Shown: positions 16,472 through 24,872, numbered from the stretch's first letter. The stretch is 64,000 nt of DNA from Actinophytocola sp. (GCA_009377395.1 WHUB01000009.1:472-64471); one strand, 5' to 3'. A program made the numbers and translations. The notes: generated from the letters alone by a model not told the origin.

Positions 16472-18376
16472 TCACCGGGTGGTGTCGCGCACGGGCTCGT
16501 AGTGGAACTCGCTCATGATCTGCTGGCCTTTGGGGGAGCGCATGAACTTGATGAGTTGTCGTGCTTGCTCTGGGTGGTCGGCGTCGCCGAGCACGGCGGC
16601 GTAGTTCCCGGCGGTCTCGTTGTATCGTTGGGGGATTGCGATGATGTCGACCTTGTCGGCGATGCTGGGTGTGACATCGGTGCGGTAGACGATGGCCGCA
16701 TCGGCGGCGCCGATCACGGCCTTCTGGGTGACCTGCTTGGTGTCGGTGTCGGTGGAGACGACGTTGCGCATGACGTTGTGGTAGAAGTCGTTGCCGTAGC
16801 CGTGCTCGGCGTTGTGCAGGACCTGCCGGGTGTACTTGCCGATGGGGACGGTGTTGACACCGATGACCAGCTTCAGCGACTGCTCGCCGAGGTCTGCGAG
16901 GGAGTCGAGGTTGGCGGGGTTGCCTTGGGGGACCACTATGACCGGTTTCATCTTGGCCACGGTGGTGAAATCGTCGATGAGCCCGTTGTTGGCGGCGCGT
17001 TCGGCGTAGTCGCGGTCGGCGGAGATGAACAGGTCGGCGGGTGCGCCTTGCTGGATTTGGGTGAACAGGATCTGCGTTCCCGCGTAGCTGGCCTCGATAC
17101 GCGTGTCGGGGTGCCGTTCGGTGTAGCGGTCGGCGAGGGCGTCGAACGCGTCGGTCATGTTCGACGCCACCAGGGCGGTGACCTCCGCCTCGGCCTGTGT
17201 GCCTGCGTCGCCTGGGGTCCCGGGCGCCCACCCGAACGCCGCGTAGCCTCCGACGAAGAGCGTGGCGAGCAGCGAGGCAGCCAGCGTCACAGCTCGCTTG
17301 GTCGAGCCCCGGCCCCGCCGGCCCAAGGGAAGGGGCATGTGGTCTGGCCGTTCGGGTGTCCCGTTGTGATCGGGGTCGGAGTCCGCGGTCGAGCCGGCCG
17401 CGGCCACGGGACGGATGTCCTCGGCGGAAACGCTGGCATAGACCTGCTGGTGAGGCTCGATCGCCCGCCGGTCGGCGGTGTCGAGGGGGACGTCGGCGAG
17501 CAGCGACACGGTGTGGCCTTCCAGCCGCAGCCGGTCGAACGCTCCCATACGGGCCACGTCCCGAACCTGCGCGGCCCACTCGTGGGCAGCCCCCGTGGGG
17601 TGCGGTGTGACGCGCACCCGCCACGGATCGAAGGCGATCGAGCCGCCCTCGCGGTCGGCACGGGGAGCCAGGTTGGTGCCGGTGAACATGGCCACAAACG
17701 GGCTCGCCGGTGACCGCGCGATCTGTGCGGCGGTACCGGTCTGCACGATCTGGCCGCGCTGCATGACCGCGATGTGATCGCCGAGCATGCGGGCGTCTTC
17801 GTAATCGTGGGTGACCACCACCGTCGGGATGTCCAGCTCGCCCAGGATGGCGGCCAGCTCGGCCCGAACCCGGGCCCGCGTGGATATGTCCAGGGCGCTG
17901 AGCGGCTCGTCGAGCAGCAGGAATTCCGGCCGTCGCACCAGCGCGCGGGCCAGCGCGACCCGCTGCTGCTCGCCCCCGGAGAGTTCGCCGGGCCTGGTGC
18001 TGGCGAGATGGCGCACACCCACCAGCTGCAACGCGTCCTCGACGCGGCTGCGCTGCTCGTCGTGCGGAAGCCGGGAGATGCCGTAGGCGACGTTGTCGGT
18101 CACCGACAGGTGAGGAAACAGCGCATAACTCTGCACCAGATACCCGACGTGGCGATCTTCCGGGTAGGTGTAGCGTCGCTGCCGGGTGTCTTCGAGTACC
18201 CGCGAGCCGAGCGTGATGTGCCCCTCATCGGGGCGGACGAGCCCGGCCAGAATCTGCAGCGTGGTCGACTTCCCGCAGCCCGAGTGTCCCACAAGGACAT
18301 ACGTTTCGGAGCCGACCTCCAGCGAGAGTGTCAGCGTGAAGTCCCGCAGCTGCTTGGTGATCTCGAACGCCAGCAC
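16472..18376 (-). CDS. ModC-ModA fusion: molybdate ABC ATPase joined to binding protein
   Basis: 634 aa in one open frame. Residues 1-245 are an ABC ATPase (Walker A GHSGCGKST, signature LSGGEQQRVALARAL, Walker B FLLLDEPLSALD, switch His VVTHDYEDA). Residues 245-330 look like a TOBE/Mop-type domain. A basic segment (GRRGRGSTKR) leads into one helix at about 361-380 (AVTLAASLLATLFVGGYAAF). Residues 394-634 are a complete ModA-like binding protein (VASNMTDAFDALADRY, ASYAGTQILFTQIQQGAPAD, QKAVIGAADAAIVYRTDV). With the ATPase inside, the helix would place ModA outside. The internal ATG at 17338 has no Shine-Dalgarno and there is no lipobox cysteine, both favouring a true fusion. The stop of modB lies 10 bp upstream. 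Confidence 0.85.
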   Translation of the reverse strand: MLAFEITKQLRDFTLTLSLEVGSETYVLVGHSGCGKSTTLQILAGLVRPDEGHITLGSRVLEDTRQRRYTYPEDRHVGYLVQSYALFPHLSVTDNVAYGISRLPHDEQRSRVEDALQLVGVRHLASTRPGELSGGEQQRVALARALVRRPEFLLLDEPLSALDISTRARVRAELAAILGELDIPTVVVTHDYEDARMLGDHIAVMQRGQIVQTGTAAQIARSPASPFVAMFTGTNLAPRADREGGSIAFDPWRVRVTPHPTGAAHEWAAQVRDVARMGAFDRLRLEGHTVSLLADVPLDTADRRAIEPHQQVYASVSAEDIRPVAAAGSTADSDPDHNGTPERPDHMPLPLGRRGRGSTKRAVTLAASLLATLFVGGYAAFGWAPGTPGDAGTQAEAEVTALVASNMTDAFDALADRYTERHPDTRIEASYAGTQILFTQIQQGAPADLFISADRDYAERAANNGLIDDFTTVAKMKPVIVVPQGNPANLDSLADLGEQSLKLVIGVNTVPIGKYTRQVLHNAEHGYGNDFYHNVMRNVVSTDTDTKQVTQKAVIGAADAAIVYRTDVTPSIADKVDIIAIPQRYNETAGNYAAVLGDADHPEQARQLIKFMRSPKGQQIMSEFHYEPVRDTTR

Positions 18377-18386
18377 GTCGCCTCCC

Positions 18387-19211
18387 CTAGATGCGCCCGG
18401 ACGTGACGCGCTGCCAGCGGCGGTTGATCAGGCTCACCGCCAACAGCATGACGAACGCGGCGGAGACCAGCAGCGCGGACATGGCCACCGCGACCTCGAA
18501 GTCCGACTGCATCGCCGTGAAGATCGCCAGCGGCATGGTCTGCGTGCTCCCGGGCAGGTTGCCCGCGAAGACGATGGTCGCGCCGAACTCCCCCAGCGCC
18601 CGCGCCGCGCTCAAGGCCACCCCGGTGAGCATGCCCGGGGCCGCCAGCGGCACCATGATCCGCCAGAAGGTGGCCCAGGGACGCACCCCCAGGGTGCGGG
18701 AGACCGCGAGCAGTTCGGCGCCGACGCTGTCGAACGCCTGCCGTGCAGTGACCACGTAGAACGGCCCAGCGATCAGGGTCTGCGCCATCACGACCGCGGC
18801 CGTGGTGAACGAGACCGTGACCCCCGCGATCGACAGCGCGCCGCCGAGCAGGCCCCCCTCCCCGAAGACCAGGAACAACCCGACGCCGGCCACGGCCGGC
18901 GGCGCCACGATCGGCATCTGCACCGCCACCTCGACCACGCGCTTGCCGGGAAAGCTGCTCTGGGCCAGCCACAGCGCCAGCGGGGTGCCGAACAGCACGA
19001 TCACCGCCACCGCGATCAGCGTGGTCTGCATGCTCAGCACTAGTGCCTGGTAGGCGGACTCGGTCCGCAGTTTCGCGATCAGCTTGGCCGGGCCCATGGA
19101 CACGAACACCGACAGCAGCGGCAGCAGCAGGAATGCCAGCAGCATTCCCAGCGGCACACCCAGCCCGACCCGGCCGGCGAGGTTGCGGGGAACGAGACTG
19201 TCCTGTCTCAC
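18387..19211 (-). CDS. modB: Molybdate ABC transporter permease ModB
   Basis: 274 aa from a GTG at 19211 that overlaps the stop of the phosphatase-like gene by 3 nt. The ORF track start at 19778 lies in a shadow of that gene. Hydrophobic segments include GVPLGMLLAFLLLPLLSVFV, TTLIAVAVIVLFGTPLALWLA and VAMSALLVSAAFVMLLAVSLI. The ATPase-coupling EAA-type loop reads AVSRTLGVRPWATFWRIMVPLA, ending in GALxEFGATI-like RALGEFGATIVFAGN as in ModB/CysT. It should pair with the ModC-ModA fusion to import molybdate or a related oxyanion. Confidence 0.9.
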   Translation of the reverse strand: MRQDSLVPRNLAGRVGLGVPLGMLLAFLLLPLLSVFVSMGPAKLIAKLRTESAYQALVLSMQTTLIAVAVIVLFGTPLALWLAQSSFPGKRVVEVAVQMPIVAPPAVAGVGLFLVFGEGGLLGGALSIAGVTVSFTTAAVVMAQTLIAGPFYVVTARQAFDSVGAELLAVSRTLGVRPWATFWRIMVPLAAPGMLTGVALSAARALGEFGATIVFAGNLPGSTQTMPLAIFTAMQSDFEVAVAMSALLVSAAFVMLLAVSLINRRWQRVTSGRI

Positions 19212-20083
19212 CGCAGTTGTCCCGCCCAGTGGTGCAGCAGCTGAAACTGCGACGGCTGCCCCGTGGCGGCGTCCCGCTGTTGATCGGCCGCCCACCGCGG
19301 AGCGTGCTGGCAGCCCGCATGGATCGCCGCCGACGGCGACTGGCCGTGGCTGGCGATCGCGTAGCACGCCGACATGGTCATGTCTCGGCCGATTCCTCGC
19401 AGGCAGTGCTGAAACACCCGGCCCGGTGCGGCCTCGACCACCGCCAGCATCTCCCGCACCTGCTCGATGCTGGGCGGCTGCTCGTCCGGCCAGGCGATGT
19501 GCACGTGCTCCATGCCCAGCTCCTCGACCATACGGCGGTCGTGGTCGGTGGGCAGCCGCAGGTTGATGACCGTGCTCACGCCTTTCGAGCGCAGCCACCG
19601 GTAGCCCGCCTCGGTGGGCTGCGCCCCGGTCAGGTAGTTGCCGTCGACCACGTGAATGTTGTGGCAATCCCGGTACGGCAGGATGTCGTCTTCCGTCTCG
19701 ATCAGGCCGTGGGGCTCGCCCCGGCCCGCGCGGGCGGCGGCCAGGCTGCGCAGGACCCCCGCAATGTCTTCCAGGCAATCGACTGCTTGCATCAGCAACC
19801 CGTTGGCCTCGAACGCGTCGGCCACGACGAAAAAACTGTCGATGTTGCGCTCGGCTCGCTCACCGAGCCCGCCACGCCGCTCGGCTCGCTCACCGAGCCC
19901 GCCACGCCGGAGCCCCGCCAGCAGCTGCGCCAACTCCTCCTTGATGTTCGCCGGGCCGCGCCGCGGTGGGTCACCTCGCCGCTCGTCGTCACTGATCGCA
20001 GCACTGAATTCCCAGGAACCCTCGCCCGCCTGGACGATCGGCGCGGCCACGCCGGAACCCTCCGGTGATCCCGCAGCCTCCAT
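19208..20083 (-). CDS. Dual-specificity / tyrosine phosphatase-like protein in the mod operon
   Basis: 291 aa from ATG 20083, which has GGGAGGAG about 6 nt upstream. The C-terminal 150 residues carry a protein-tyrosine-phosphatase fold: NYLTGAQPTEAGYRWLRSKG, VSTVINLRLPTDHD and the complete P-loop FQHCLRGIGRDMT (H-C-x5-R), so it should be catalytically able. The N-terminal half is helical (NIKEELAQLLAGL, FVVADAFEANGLLMQAVDC). It contains a 30-bp in-frame tandem duplication. It overlaps modB, so it is coupled to molybdate uptake, a pairing I do not know from characterised mod operons. Substrate unknown. Confidence 0.75.
   Translation of the reverse strand: MEAAGSPEGSGVAAPIVQAGEGSWEFSAAISDDERRGDPPRRGPANIKEELAQLLAGLRRGGLGERAERRGGLGERAERNIDSFFVVADAFEANGLLMQAVDCLEDIAGVLRSLAAARAGRGEPHGLIETEDDILPYRDCHNIHVVDGNYLTGAQPTEAGYRWLRSKGVSTVINLRLPTDHDRRMVEELGMEHVHIAWPDEQPPSIEQVREMLAVVEAAPGRVFQHCLRGIGRDMTMSACYAIASHGQSPSAAIHAGCQHAPRWAADQQRDAATGQPSQFQLLHHWAGQLR
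19849..19908. repeat. 30-bp exact tandem duplication in the phosphatase-like gene
   Basis: Two identical 30-bp units lie head to tail (19849-19878 and 19879-19908) and keep the frame, giving RGGLGERAER twice. A likely slippage site; copy number may vary between strains. Confidence 0.9.
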
Positions 20084-20221
20084 CTCCGCTCCTCCCGCCG
20101 GATCATCACCTCGCCAGCCGACACCGCGCGTGCCGGTGCCCACCCACGCCCGGAGGTGGTGGTGACCACCCCGTGCGAACGCTCCTTCCATGCCAAGCCG
20201 GACGGAACGAATTGTCAATCC

Positions 20222-20236
20222 ATACACGATTCGTAT
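20222..20236. promoter_or_regulatory. LysR-type operator (T-N11-A)
   Basis: ATAC-N7-GTAT, a T-N11-A dyad, lies 17 bp before the LysR start and within the 169-bp gap shared with the divergent phosphatase-modB-modCA operon. LysR regulators usually bind such sites upstream of divergent targets. Confidence 0.6.
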
Positions 20237-20252
20237 GGGATGCTCAGGGGGC

Positions 20253-21173
20253 ATGGACACCAGGGATCTGCGAGCGTTCTGCGCCACGATCGACTACGGC
20301 GGGTTGTCCGAAGCGGCCCGACGCTGCGGGACGACACAACCCACGATCAGCCGCCAAGTCCAGCGGCTCGAGCGCGAGTTCGGCGCCGAGCTGCTCCGCC
20401 GCGATCGCCGGGGTGCTCACCCCACCGAGGCGGGCGAGAAGCTGCTCGAGTTCGCCCGGCGCACCCTCGCCGACTACGACGCGCTGCGACACGCCAGCCC
20501 CACCCCGACACGCTCGCTGGCCGGGACCGTGAAGATCATCGCCAGCACCACCCCCGGGGAATACCTGGTGCCCCGGCTGGCGGCCCGCTTCACCACCCAA
20601 CACCCACAGGTAAACATCGAGGAGGCCATCACCGACTCGGCCGGCGTCGCCTCCCGCCTGCGGAGCCGCCGATGGCACGTCGGCTTCACCGGCGCCGACC
20701 CCGACACCGAACGGCTCACCGCCGAACCCGTCGGGCAGGACGAGATCGTGCTCGCCGTCGCCCCGAGCCACCCGCTAGCCTCCCGCAGCGCGCTGACCAC
20801 CGACGCGCTGGCAGGCCAGCGCATGATCCTGCGCGAGCACGGCTCGGGAACGTTGCGGATCTTCAAACAGGCCCTCGCCGACCGCGGCCTCGCTCTCCCC
20901 CTCGAACGCTCCCCGGTGCTCACGCTGGGCAGCACCCACGCGGTACTAGCCGCCGTCGAAGCCGACCGCGGCATCGGCGTCGTGTCAGCGCGTGCGCTCG
21001 AGCACCACCAACCCCGCGCCCGCGCACTCCGGATCGCCGGAGCACCAATCATGCGCAGCCTCTACCTCCTCCACGAACCCGCGCGCCGACTACCCCCGCA
21101 CGTGAAAGCCTTCATCGACGCCGCGCTGGAAAGCGGTCGAGGCCGACCCAGCAGCCACAACCCGTCACACTGA
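20253..21173 (+). CDS. LysR-family transcriptional regulator
   Basis: 306 aa from ATG 20253, giving the usual LysR start MDTRDLRAFCATIDYGGLSE. The winged helix (AARRCGTTQPTISRQVQRLE) is followed by a periplasmic-binding-protein-like effector domain (GTVKIIASTTPGEYLVPRLA onward, with GSTHAVLAAVEADRGIGVVS). It is divergent from the molybdate operon with a T-N11-A site between, so it probably controls that operon, perhaps in response to oxyanion level. This is inference; the usual molybdate regulator ModE is a different fold arrangement. Confidence 0.88.
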   Translation: MDTRDLRAFCATIDYGGLSEAARRCGTTQPTISRQVQRLEREFGAELLRRDRRGAHPTEAGEKLLEFARRTLADYDALRHASPTPTRSLAGTVKIIASTTPGEYLVPRLAARFTTQHPQVNIEEAITDSAGVASRLRSRRWHVGFTGADPDTERLTAEPVGQDEIVLAVAPSHPLASRSALTTDALAGQRMILREHGSGTLRIFKQALADRGLALPLERSPVLTLGSTHAVLAAVEADRGIGVVSARALEHHQPRARALRIAGAPIMRSLYLLHEPARRLPPHVKAFIDAALESGRGRPSSHNPSH

Positions 21174-21600
21174 CAACCACCGCCGCGCGCCCTCGGGGCG
21201 GGGTGGCCAGCGAACACCGCCCGCGCGGCCGCGCCACGACCTGCTCGTTAAGCAACCTGGACTCCCGAAGCTGACCCAACGGGGCAAAGCAGCCAGGTGC
21301 TCCATCACCCGGCTCGACCTCCCGGCGCCGTCTCGCTGAGGGATCCCCAACTGAGAGCTTCCTGATCATGGACTGTTCAGCAAGGCTGAACGCCTGAGCG
21401 CGGTTCCTCGTACCCGTCCTTGCCGCTGCCGGCGGATCACCGCGTTTCCATGAGTGAGCCTGACGTCACGGTTCAAGCAGAGGATCCGTCCTGGGCGGAT
21501 GTGGTGCGCCACACTGAGCACTGCGAGACCGTGTCCTCGGGATAACCGAATTCGCGGATCGCGCTGGCGCTCCTGGCAACTCACCACAATAGGCGGGGTC
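21174..21600. other. Intergenic stretch with one small hairpin
   Basis: No credible gene. A hairpin with 7-bp arms (GTTCAGC-AAG-GCTGAAC, 21375-21391) lies between the convergent LysR and RsbW-like genes and may end transcription. ORF 21366..21587 has no recognisable features. Confidence 0.5.
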
Positions 21601-22044
21601 CTATGGCGTGGTAGTCCAGGTCATTGATACGACGGTGCCGTCGTCGTCGGTTTTGATGTGGGCACGGACGGCGAGTCGTTGGATGAGGGTGATGCCCATG
21701 CCGCCGTCGGGGTTGGCGCGCGGGGATGGTTCGCGCCATTGGCCGCTGTCGGAGACGCTGATGTCTAGCCGGTCGGGGTGCGCGGTCGCGCTTAGCGTGA
21801 GCTGGCCGTCGCCGCTGCCGTCGTAGGCGTGCAGGGCGACGTTGGCCATGGCCTCGTAGCTGGCCAGTTCGATTTTCTGCGCGGTGGGCTGGGCAACTCC
21901 GAGCCGGTCGACCCAGGTCCTGAGTTCGCGCCTGGTCACGATCAGTTGCTCCCCCGTGGCTGGCACCTGCATGTGATACGTGTGAGGTGCGGAAGGTTCC
22001 GGATCGTCGTGCCGACGCTCTCGGCCTTCGCCGCCATGTGTCAT
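21601..22044 (-). CDS. RsbW-like anti-sigma factor / serine kinase (HATPase_c_2)
   Basis: 147 aa from ATG 22044 preceded by GGGAAAGG. The GHKL ATPase motifs are visible: ELASYEAMANVALHAY (N box), LDISVSDSGQW (G1-like) and DGGMGITLIQRLAVRAHIKT. Such small ATPases bind sigma factors or phosphorylate anti-sigma antagonists. It is downstream of a PP2C phosphatase gene (about 50 bp), the usual partner-switching arrangement. No sigma factor or STAS antagonist is nearby, and because the phosphatase is truncated the module may be partly dead. Confidence 0.8.
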   Translation of the reverse strand: MTHGGEGRERRHDDPEPSAPHTYHMQVPATGEQLIVTRRELRTWVDRLGVAQPTAQKIELASYEAMANVALHAYDGSGDGQLTLSATAHPDRLDISVSDSGQWREPSPRANPDGGMGITLIQRLAVRAHIKTDDDGTVVSMTWTTTP

Positions 22045-22096
22045 CGCCTTTCCCAACCGTGGGTATTTGCGGTGGGCTTCCCGGAAGCGGATGATC

Positions 22097-22861
22097 TCAA
22101 TCCTGCCTGGCGGGCTGGTCCGGGTGGGTTCGGCGCAGGACGACGAGGGCGACGTCGTCGCTGGGGTCGTGTCCGGCGAGGAGCTTGTGCATGACGGTGT
22201 TGCACACGTCGTTGGCCGCCTCCCCGGCGGCGATGGCGCCGCACAGGCGGTTCAGCCCGTCGTCGACCGGTGTGTCCCTGCGCTCGATGAGGCCGTCGGT
22301 GTAGAGGCACACCACGCCGTCCGGCGCCACCTCCAGTCGGCAGGTGCGGCGGCGCCGGGTGGTGAGGTTGGCGCCGATCGGCGGGTCGACCGGGCCGTCG
22401 AGCACCGCGGCCGGGCGCTGCGGCGCAACGTGCACCGGCGGTGGATGCCCGGCCAGCGAGATCTCCAGGTGGTGGGTCGACGGGTCGAGGATCGCGTAGG
22501 CGACGGTGGCCATGGCGTTGGGCTCGAAGTGGTTCATCTTGCGGTCCAGCTTCTCCAGCACCACTGCGGGGTCCTCGACGTCGAGGGCATAGGCCCGCAG
22601 GGCGCTGCGCATCCGGCCCATGATCACTGCGGCGGGCAGACGGTGCCCGACGACGTCGCCGATCACCACGGCGAGGCGGCCCGACGGCAACGTGAACACG
22701 TCGTACCAGTCGCCACCAATCCCCTCGTCCCCGCCGGGGACGTAGCGGGCCCAGTTCGTCACCCACCGCCGCGCACGGCTGGAACACCCTGCGGGCCCCC
22801 CGAGAAGCGGGAACAAGTTCTCAAAGATCAAGAAGAACGCGAATAGGCTCACCAATCGCAC
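22097..22861 (-). pseudogene. N-terminally truncated PP2C (SpoIIE/RsbU-type) phosphatase
   Basis: 254 aa. From ARYVPGGDEGIGGDWYDVF onward it is a normal PP2C SpoIIE domain (LAVVIGDVVGHRLPAAVIMG, LEISLAGHPPPVHV, GVVCLYTDGLIERRD, SDDVALVVLRR). The first 40 residues do not match the family: the helix preceding the phosphatase core and any PAS, GAF or response-regulator sensor part are missing, and no start codon is convincing. The cut falls close to the likely left limit of the integrated element, so the 5' end was probably lost in a rearrangement. It may still be translated as a bare domain. Confidence 0.6.
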
Positions 22862-22891
22862 TGCCGAGCTTCGTTATGCATGCTGTGCGGC

Positions 22892-23194
22892 ATGGCCGAT
22901 GACGTAGTTCGCATACAGATGGTCGTCACGTACGACATCGAGGTCCACGACGAGCGAGAGGTGGTACGCGCAGCGTTGCAGAGCCACGAAGCAGCCGCTC
23001 AGTCGCTCCCGCCGCAGGTGGCCGCTACCACTGAGTCTTTCCAGCGCGGACGTGAGCAGATCGCAGACACGGAGAACGGCCCGTATCACGCCCTGGGGTG
23101 GTTCATCCAGGCACAGGCTGGCTGGCCGGAGATTCCCGGCGCCCAGATCCTCGCGGTGCGTCTTAGCGGCGGACAACACGATCCCGAGGTGTAG
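22892..23194 (+). CDS. Small hypothetical protein
   Basis: 100 aa from ATG 22892; ORF 22880 offers an alternative start 4 codons earlier. Not recognised. The sequence looks protein-like (VRIQMVVTYDIEVHDEREVV, FIQAQAGWPEIPGAQILAVRL), soluble, with no signal peptide. It lies just right of the truncated phosphatase and is the first gene of the probable mobile element on that side. A foldback overlaps its stop. Confidence 0.55.
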   Translation: MADDVVRIQMVVTYDIEVHDEREVVRAALQSHEAAAQSLPPQVAATTESFQRGREQIADTENGPYHALGWFIQAQAGWPEIPGAQILAVRLSGGQHDPEV

Positions 23195-23228
23195 CAGGCC
23201 AAGCCCACCCCAAGGTGGGTGTTACACC
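23188..23228. terminator. Foldback between convergent genes
   Basis: Nested inverted pairs: outer GGTGTA/TACACC (23188-23193 and 23223-23228) and inner CCCACC/GGTGGG (23204-23209 and 23214-23219, CCAA loop). It covers the stop of the small hypothetical gene and precedes the end of the opposing glycosyltransferase gene, so it is a candidate bidirectional terminator. Confidence 0.5.
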
Positions 23229-23280
23229 ATCGGAGCGCACGCTGTCACCCCGTTCTGTCCCAGCCGTGCGCGGCCAGAAC

Positions 23281-24027
23281 TCACGGAATTCGCAACGTGC
23301 TCGTCGCCAGAGCTTCGGCGCGTTCGTCTATGAGCTGCATGCGTACCGTCCATTCGTCACTCGCCGTGTGGTCGGCGTGGGCTGTAACCTGCCCCGGCCA
23401 CTTTCGGTAGAGCAAACCGACCTGGTCCGAGAAGTAGCCGACACTGACCACGCTGGCCGCAACGAGTAAACCGGTGTCGTCGGAGCCGGGGACCCCCATC
23501 CATCCGCCGAGGGCAACGGCGAGCTGGCGCGTGATGCAGATTGTTGTTGGGTGTACCGGCAACCGGTAGTTGTGCGCTCTCCAGTGCTCCACAACCGCGC
23601 CCGGCTCCAGTCGCCCGGCTGGCGGGTCGTGCTCGAACCCTACTGTTGAGCCGTCCGGCAGCAAGTCCAGCACGCGCGAGGTCGTCCATTGGACATCGGG
23701 ATGGACGTCGAGTGCTTGAACGTCACGTGCCAGCACGCCAGGCGTGAGGACGTCGTCAGCGTCGAGGTTCTTGATCAGTTGGCCACGGGATCGGCCGAGC
23801 GCAAGGTTTCGCGTGAGTGCCACCCCGCCGCGACGGCCAGTGCCGAACGAGATTCTTTCGTCGGCGGGAAGGATTTTCCGTGCGATGCCGGTGTTGCCGT
23901 CCTCTTGGACAAGCCACTCCACCTCCCATCCTGGTGGCAGTTCTTGTGAGGCCAACGACTTGAACGCTTCGCTGAGATGCTCCGGCTCAGGATTGAATAC
24001 TGGAGTCAGGACCGAGATCAGCGGCAC
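23281..24027 (-). CDS. Family 2 glycosyltransferase (element cargo)
   Basis: 248 aa. GT-A fold start ISVLTPVFNPEPEHLSEAFK, then a loop with GGVALTRNLALGRSRGQLIK, the metal-binding NLDADDVLTPGVLA, and LYRKWPGQVTAH near the end. No membrane segment. Donor and acceptor unknown. It starts 2 bp after the stop of the GntR-type gene, so it is cotranscribed with the element's regulator. Its lower GC and mixed codon use compared with the core genes fit a mobile origin. Confidence 0.82.
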   Translation of the reverse strand: MPLISVLTPVFNPEPEHLSEAFKSLASQELPPGWEVEWLVQEDGNTGIARKILPADERISFGTGRRGGVALTRNLALGRSRGQLIKNLDADDVLTPGVLARDVQALDVHPDVQWTTSRVLDLLPDGSTVGFEHDPPAGRLEPGAVVEHWRAHNYRLPVHPTTICITRQLAVALGGWMGVPGSDDTGLLVAASVVSVGYFSDQVGLLYRKWPGQVTAHADHTASDEWTVRMQLIDERAEALATSTLRIP

Positions 24028-24029
24028 GA

Positions 24030-24863
24030 TCAGTCCTCCCAGCGAACAAGCTCTGTGGTGTAGACCGCCACGGTTCGATCACCGGGCAACACGACATCGG
24101 ACACTTCTACGACGTCACCCGTGGTCGCTACGGAGATTTTCCGGAGCGCTATTACCGCCGTTCCCGCGCTCAATTCCAGTTGCTCCGCTTCGTACGCTGT
24201 TGGCGGTCGGGCGGTTAGTTCCTCGCGGATGTAGTCGAGTTCAATTCCGATGGTGTAGAGCTGGTGCTGCGTTCCGCCGGGCCACGGTTCGTTGTCAGCA
24301 GAGAGCAGGTCAGGGTTACGAGCGGCGACGTCATGCACCATGTACGAGTCGATGAGGCTCAGCGGCGCATCTTCCGTCTTGATCCCGGTCCGGTAGACGC
24401 GGTGTAGCAGCTTGGTGCCTTCGGAGACATCAAACACGGTTGCCAAGTCAGCATTAGCGGCCAGCGAGTCATAGCTGGCGAAGAACTGCAGCGCTGACAT
24501 CTCGCGACCGGTGTCGTGCTCAGTCGCCCCGGTCGTGCCACGTTCTGTCTCGCTGAGCTTCACGCGGTCCTTTTCCCATTGGTACCGCTCAGTCGACCGC
24601 TGCACCCGTTGCCGAGGCTTCCGGACGAAAGTTCCTCGCCCGTGCTGGCGCTGAACCAGGCCTTCCGCCTCCAGTACGCCGACTGCATGGCGAATCGTCG
24701 GCGCGCTCACTTTGTAGTGCGTCTTGAGCGCATCTTCGGTGGGCATGCGGTCTCCTGGCGAGTACTCCTTCGCGCGGATTTTCGCACGTAGATCGGCCGC
24801 GATCCGCTCGTATTGCTTAGCCAACTCTCGTACCACCGTCCGTGTTTGCTGCTGTGAATCCAT
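24030..24863 (-). CDS. GntR/HutC-family transcriptional regulator (KorSA-like)
   Basis: 277 aa, with the ATG preceded by TTGAGGAGATACG. An N-terminal winged helix (YERIAADLRAKIRAKEYSPG, MPTEDALKTHYKVSAPTIRH) is followed by a UTRA ligand domain (LLHRVYRTGIKTEDAPLSLI, GTAVIALRKISVATTGDVVE). Regulators of this class (KorSA, TraR) repress transfer and replication genes in Streptomyces plasmids and AICEs. It is divergent from the small-gene operon at 24970, with two identical palindromic sites between, one of which sits directly at its own start and suggests autoregulation. Confidence 0.88.
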   Translation of the reverse strand: MDSQQQTRTVVRELAKQYERIAADLRAKIRAKEYSPGDRMPTEDALKTHYKVSAPTIRHAVGVLEAEGLVQRQHGRGTFVRKPRQRVQRSTERYQWEKDRVKLSETERGTTGATEHDTGREMSALQFFASYDSLAANADLATVFDVSEGTKLLHRVYRTGIKTEDAPLSLIDSYMVHDVAARNPDLLSADNEPWPGGTQHQLYTIGIELDYIREELTARPPTAYEAEQLELSAGTAVIALRKISVATTGDVVEVSDVVLPGDRTVAVYTTELVRWED

Positions 24864-24872
24864 CGTATCTCC

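Noticed and set aside
17336-17338. Separate modA start inside the fusion ORF
   Set aside because: No Shine-Dalgarno, no lipobox, no stop before it, so separate translation is the weaker reading.
22869-22877. 9-bp match to the tRNA-Ile anticodon arm as a definite attL
   Set aside because: Too short to call; a real site should restore the whole tRNA 3' half, which is absent. Kept only as a hint in the findings.
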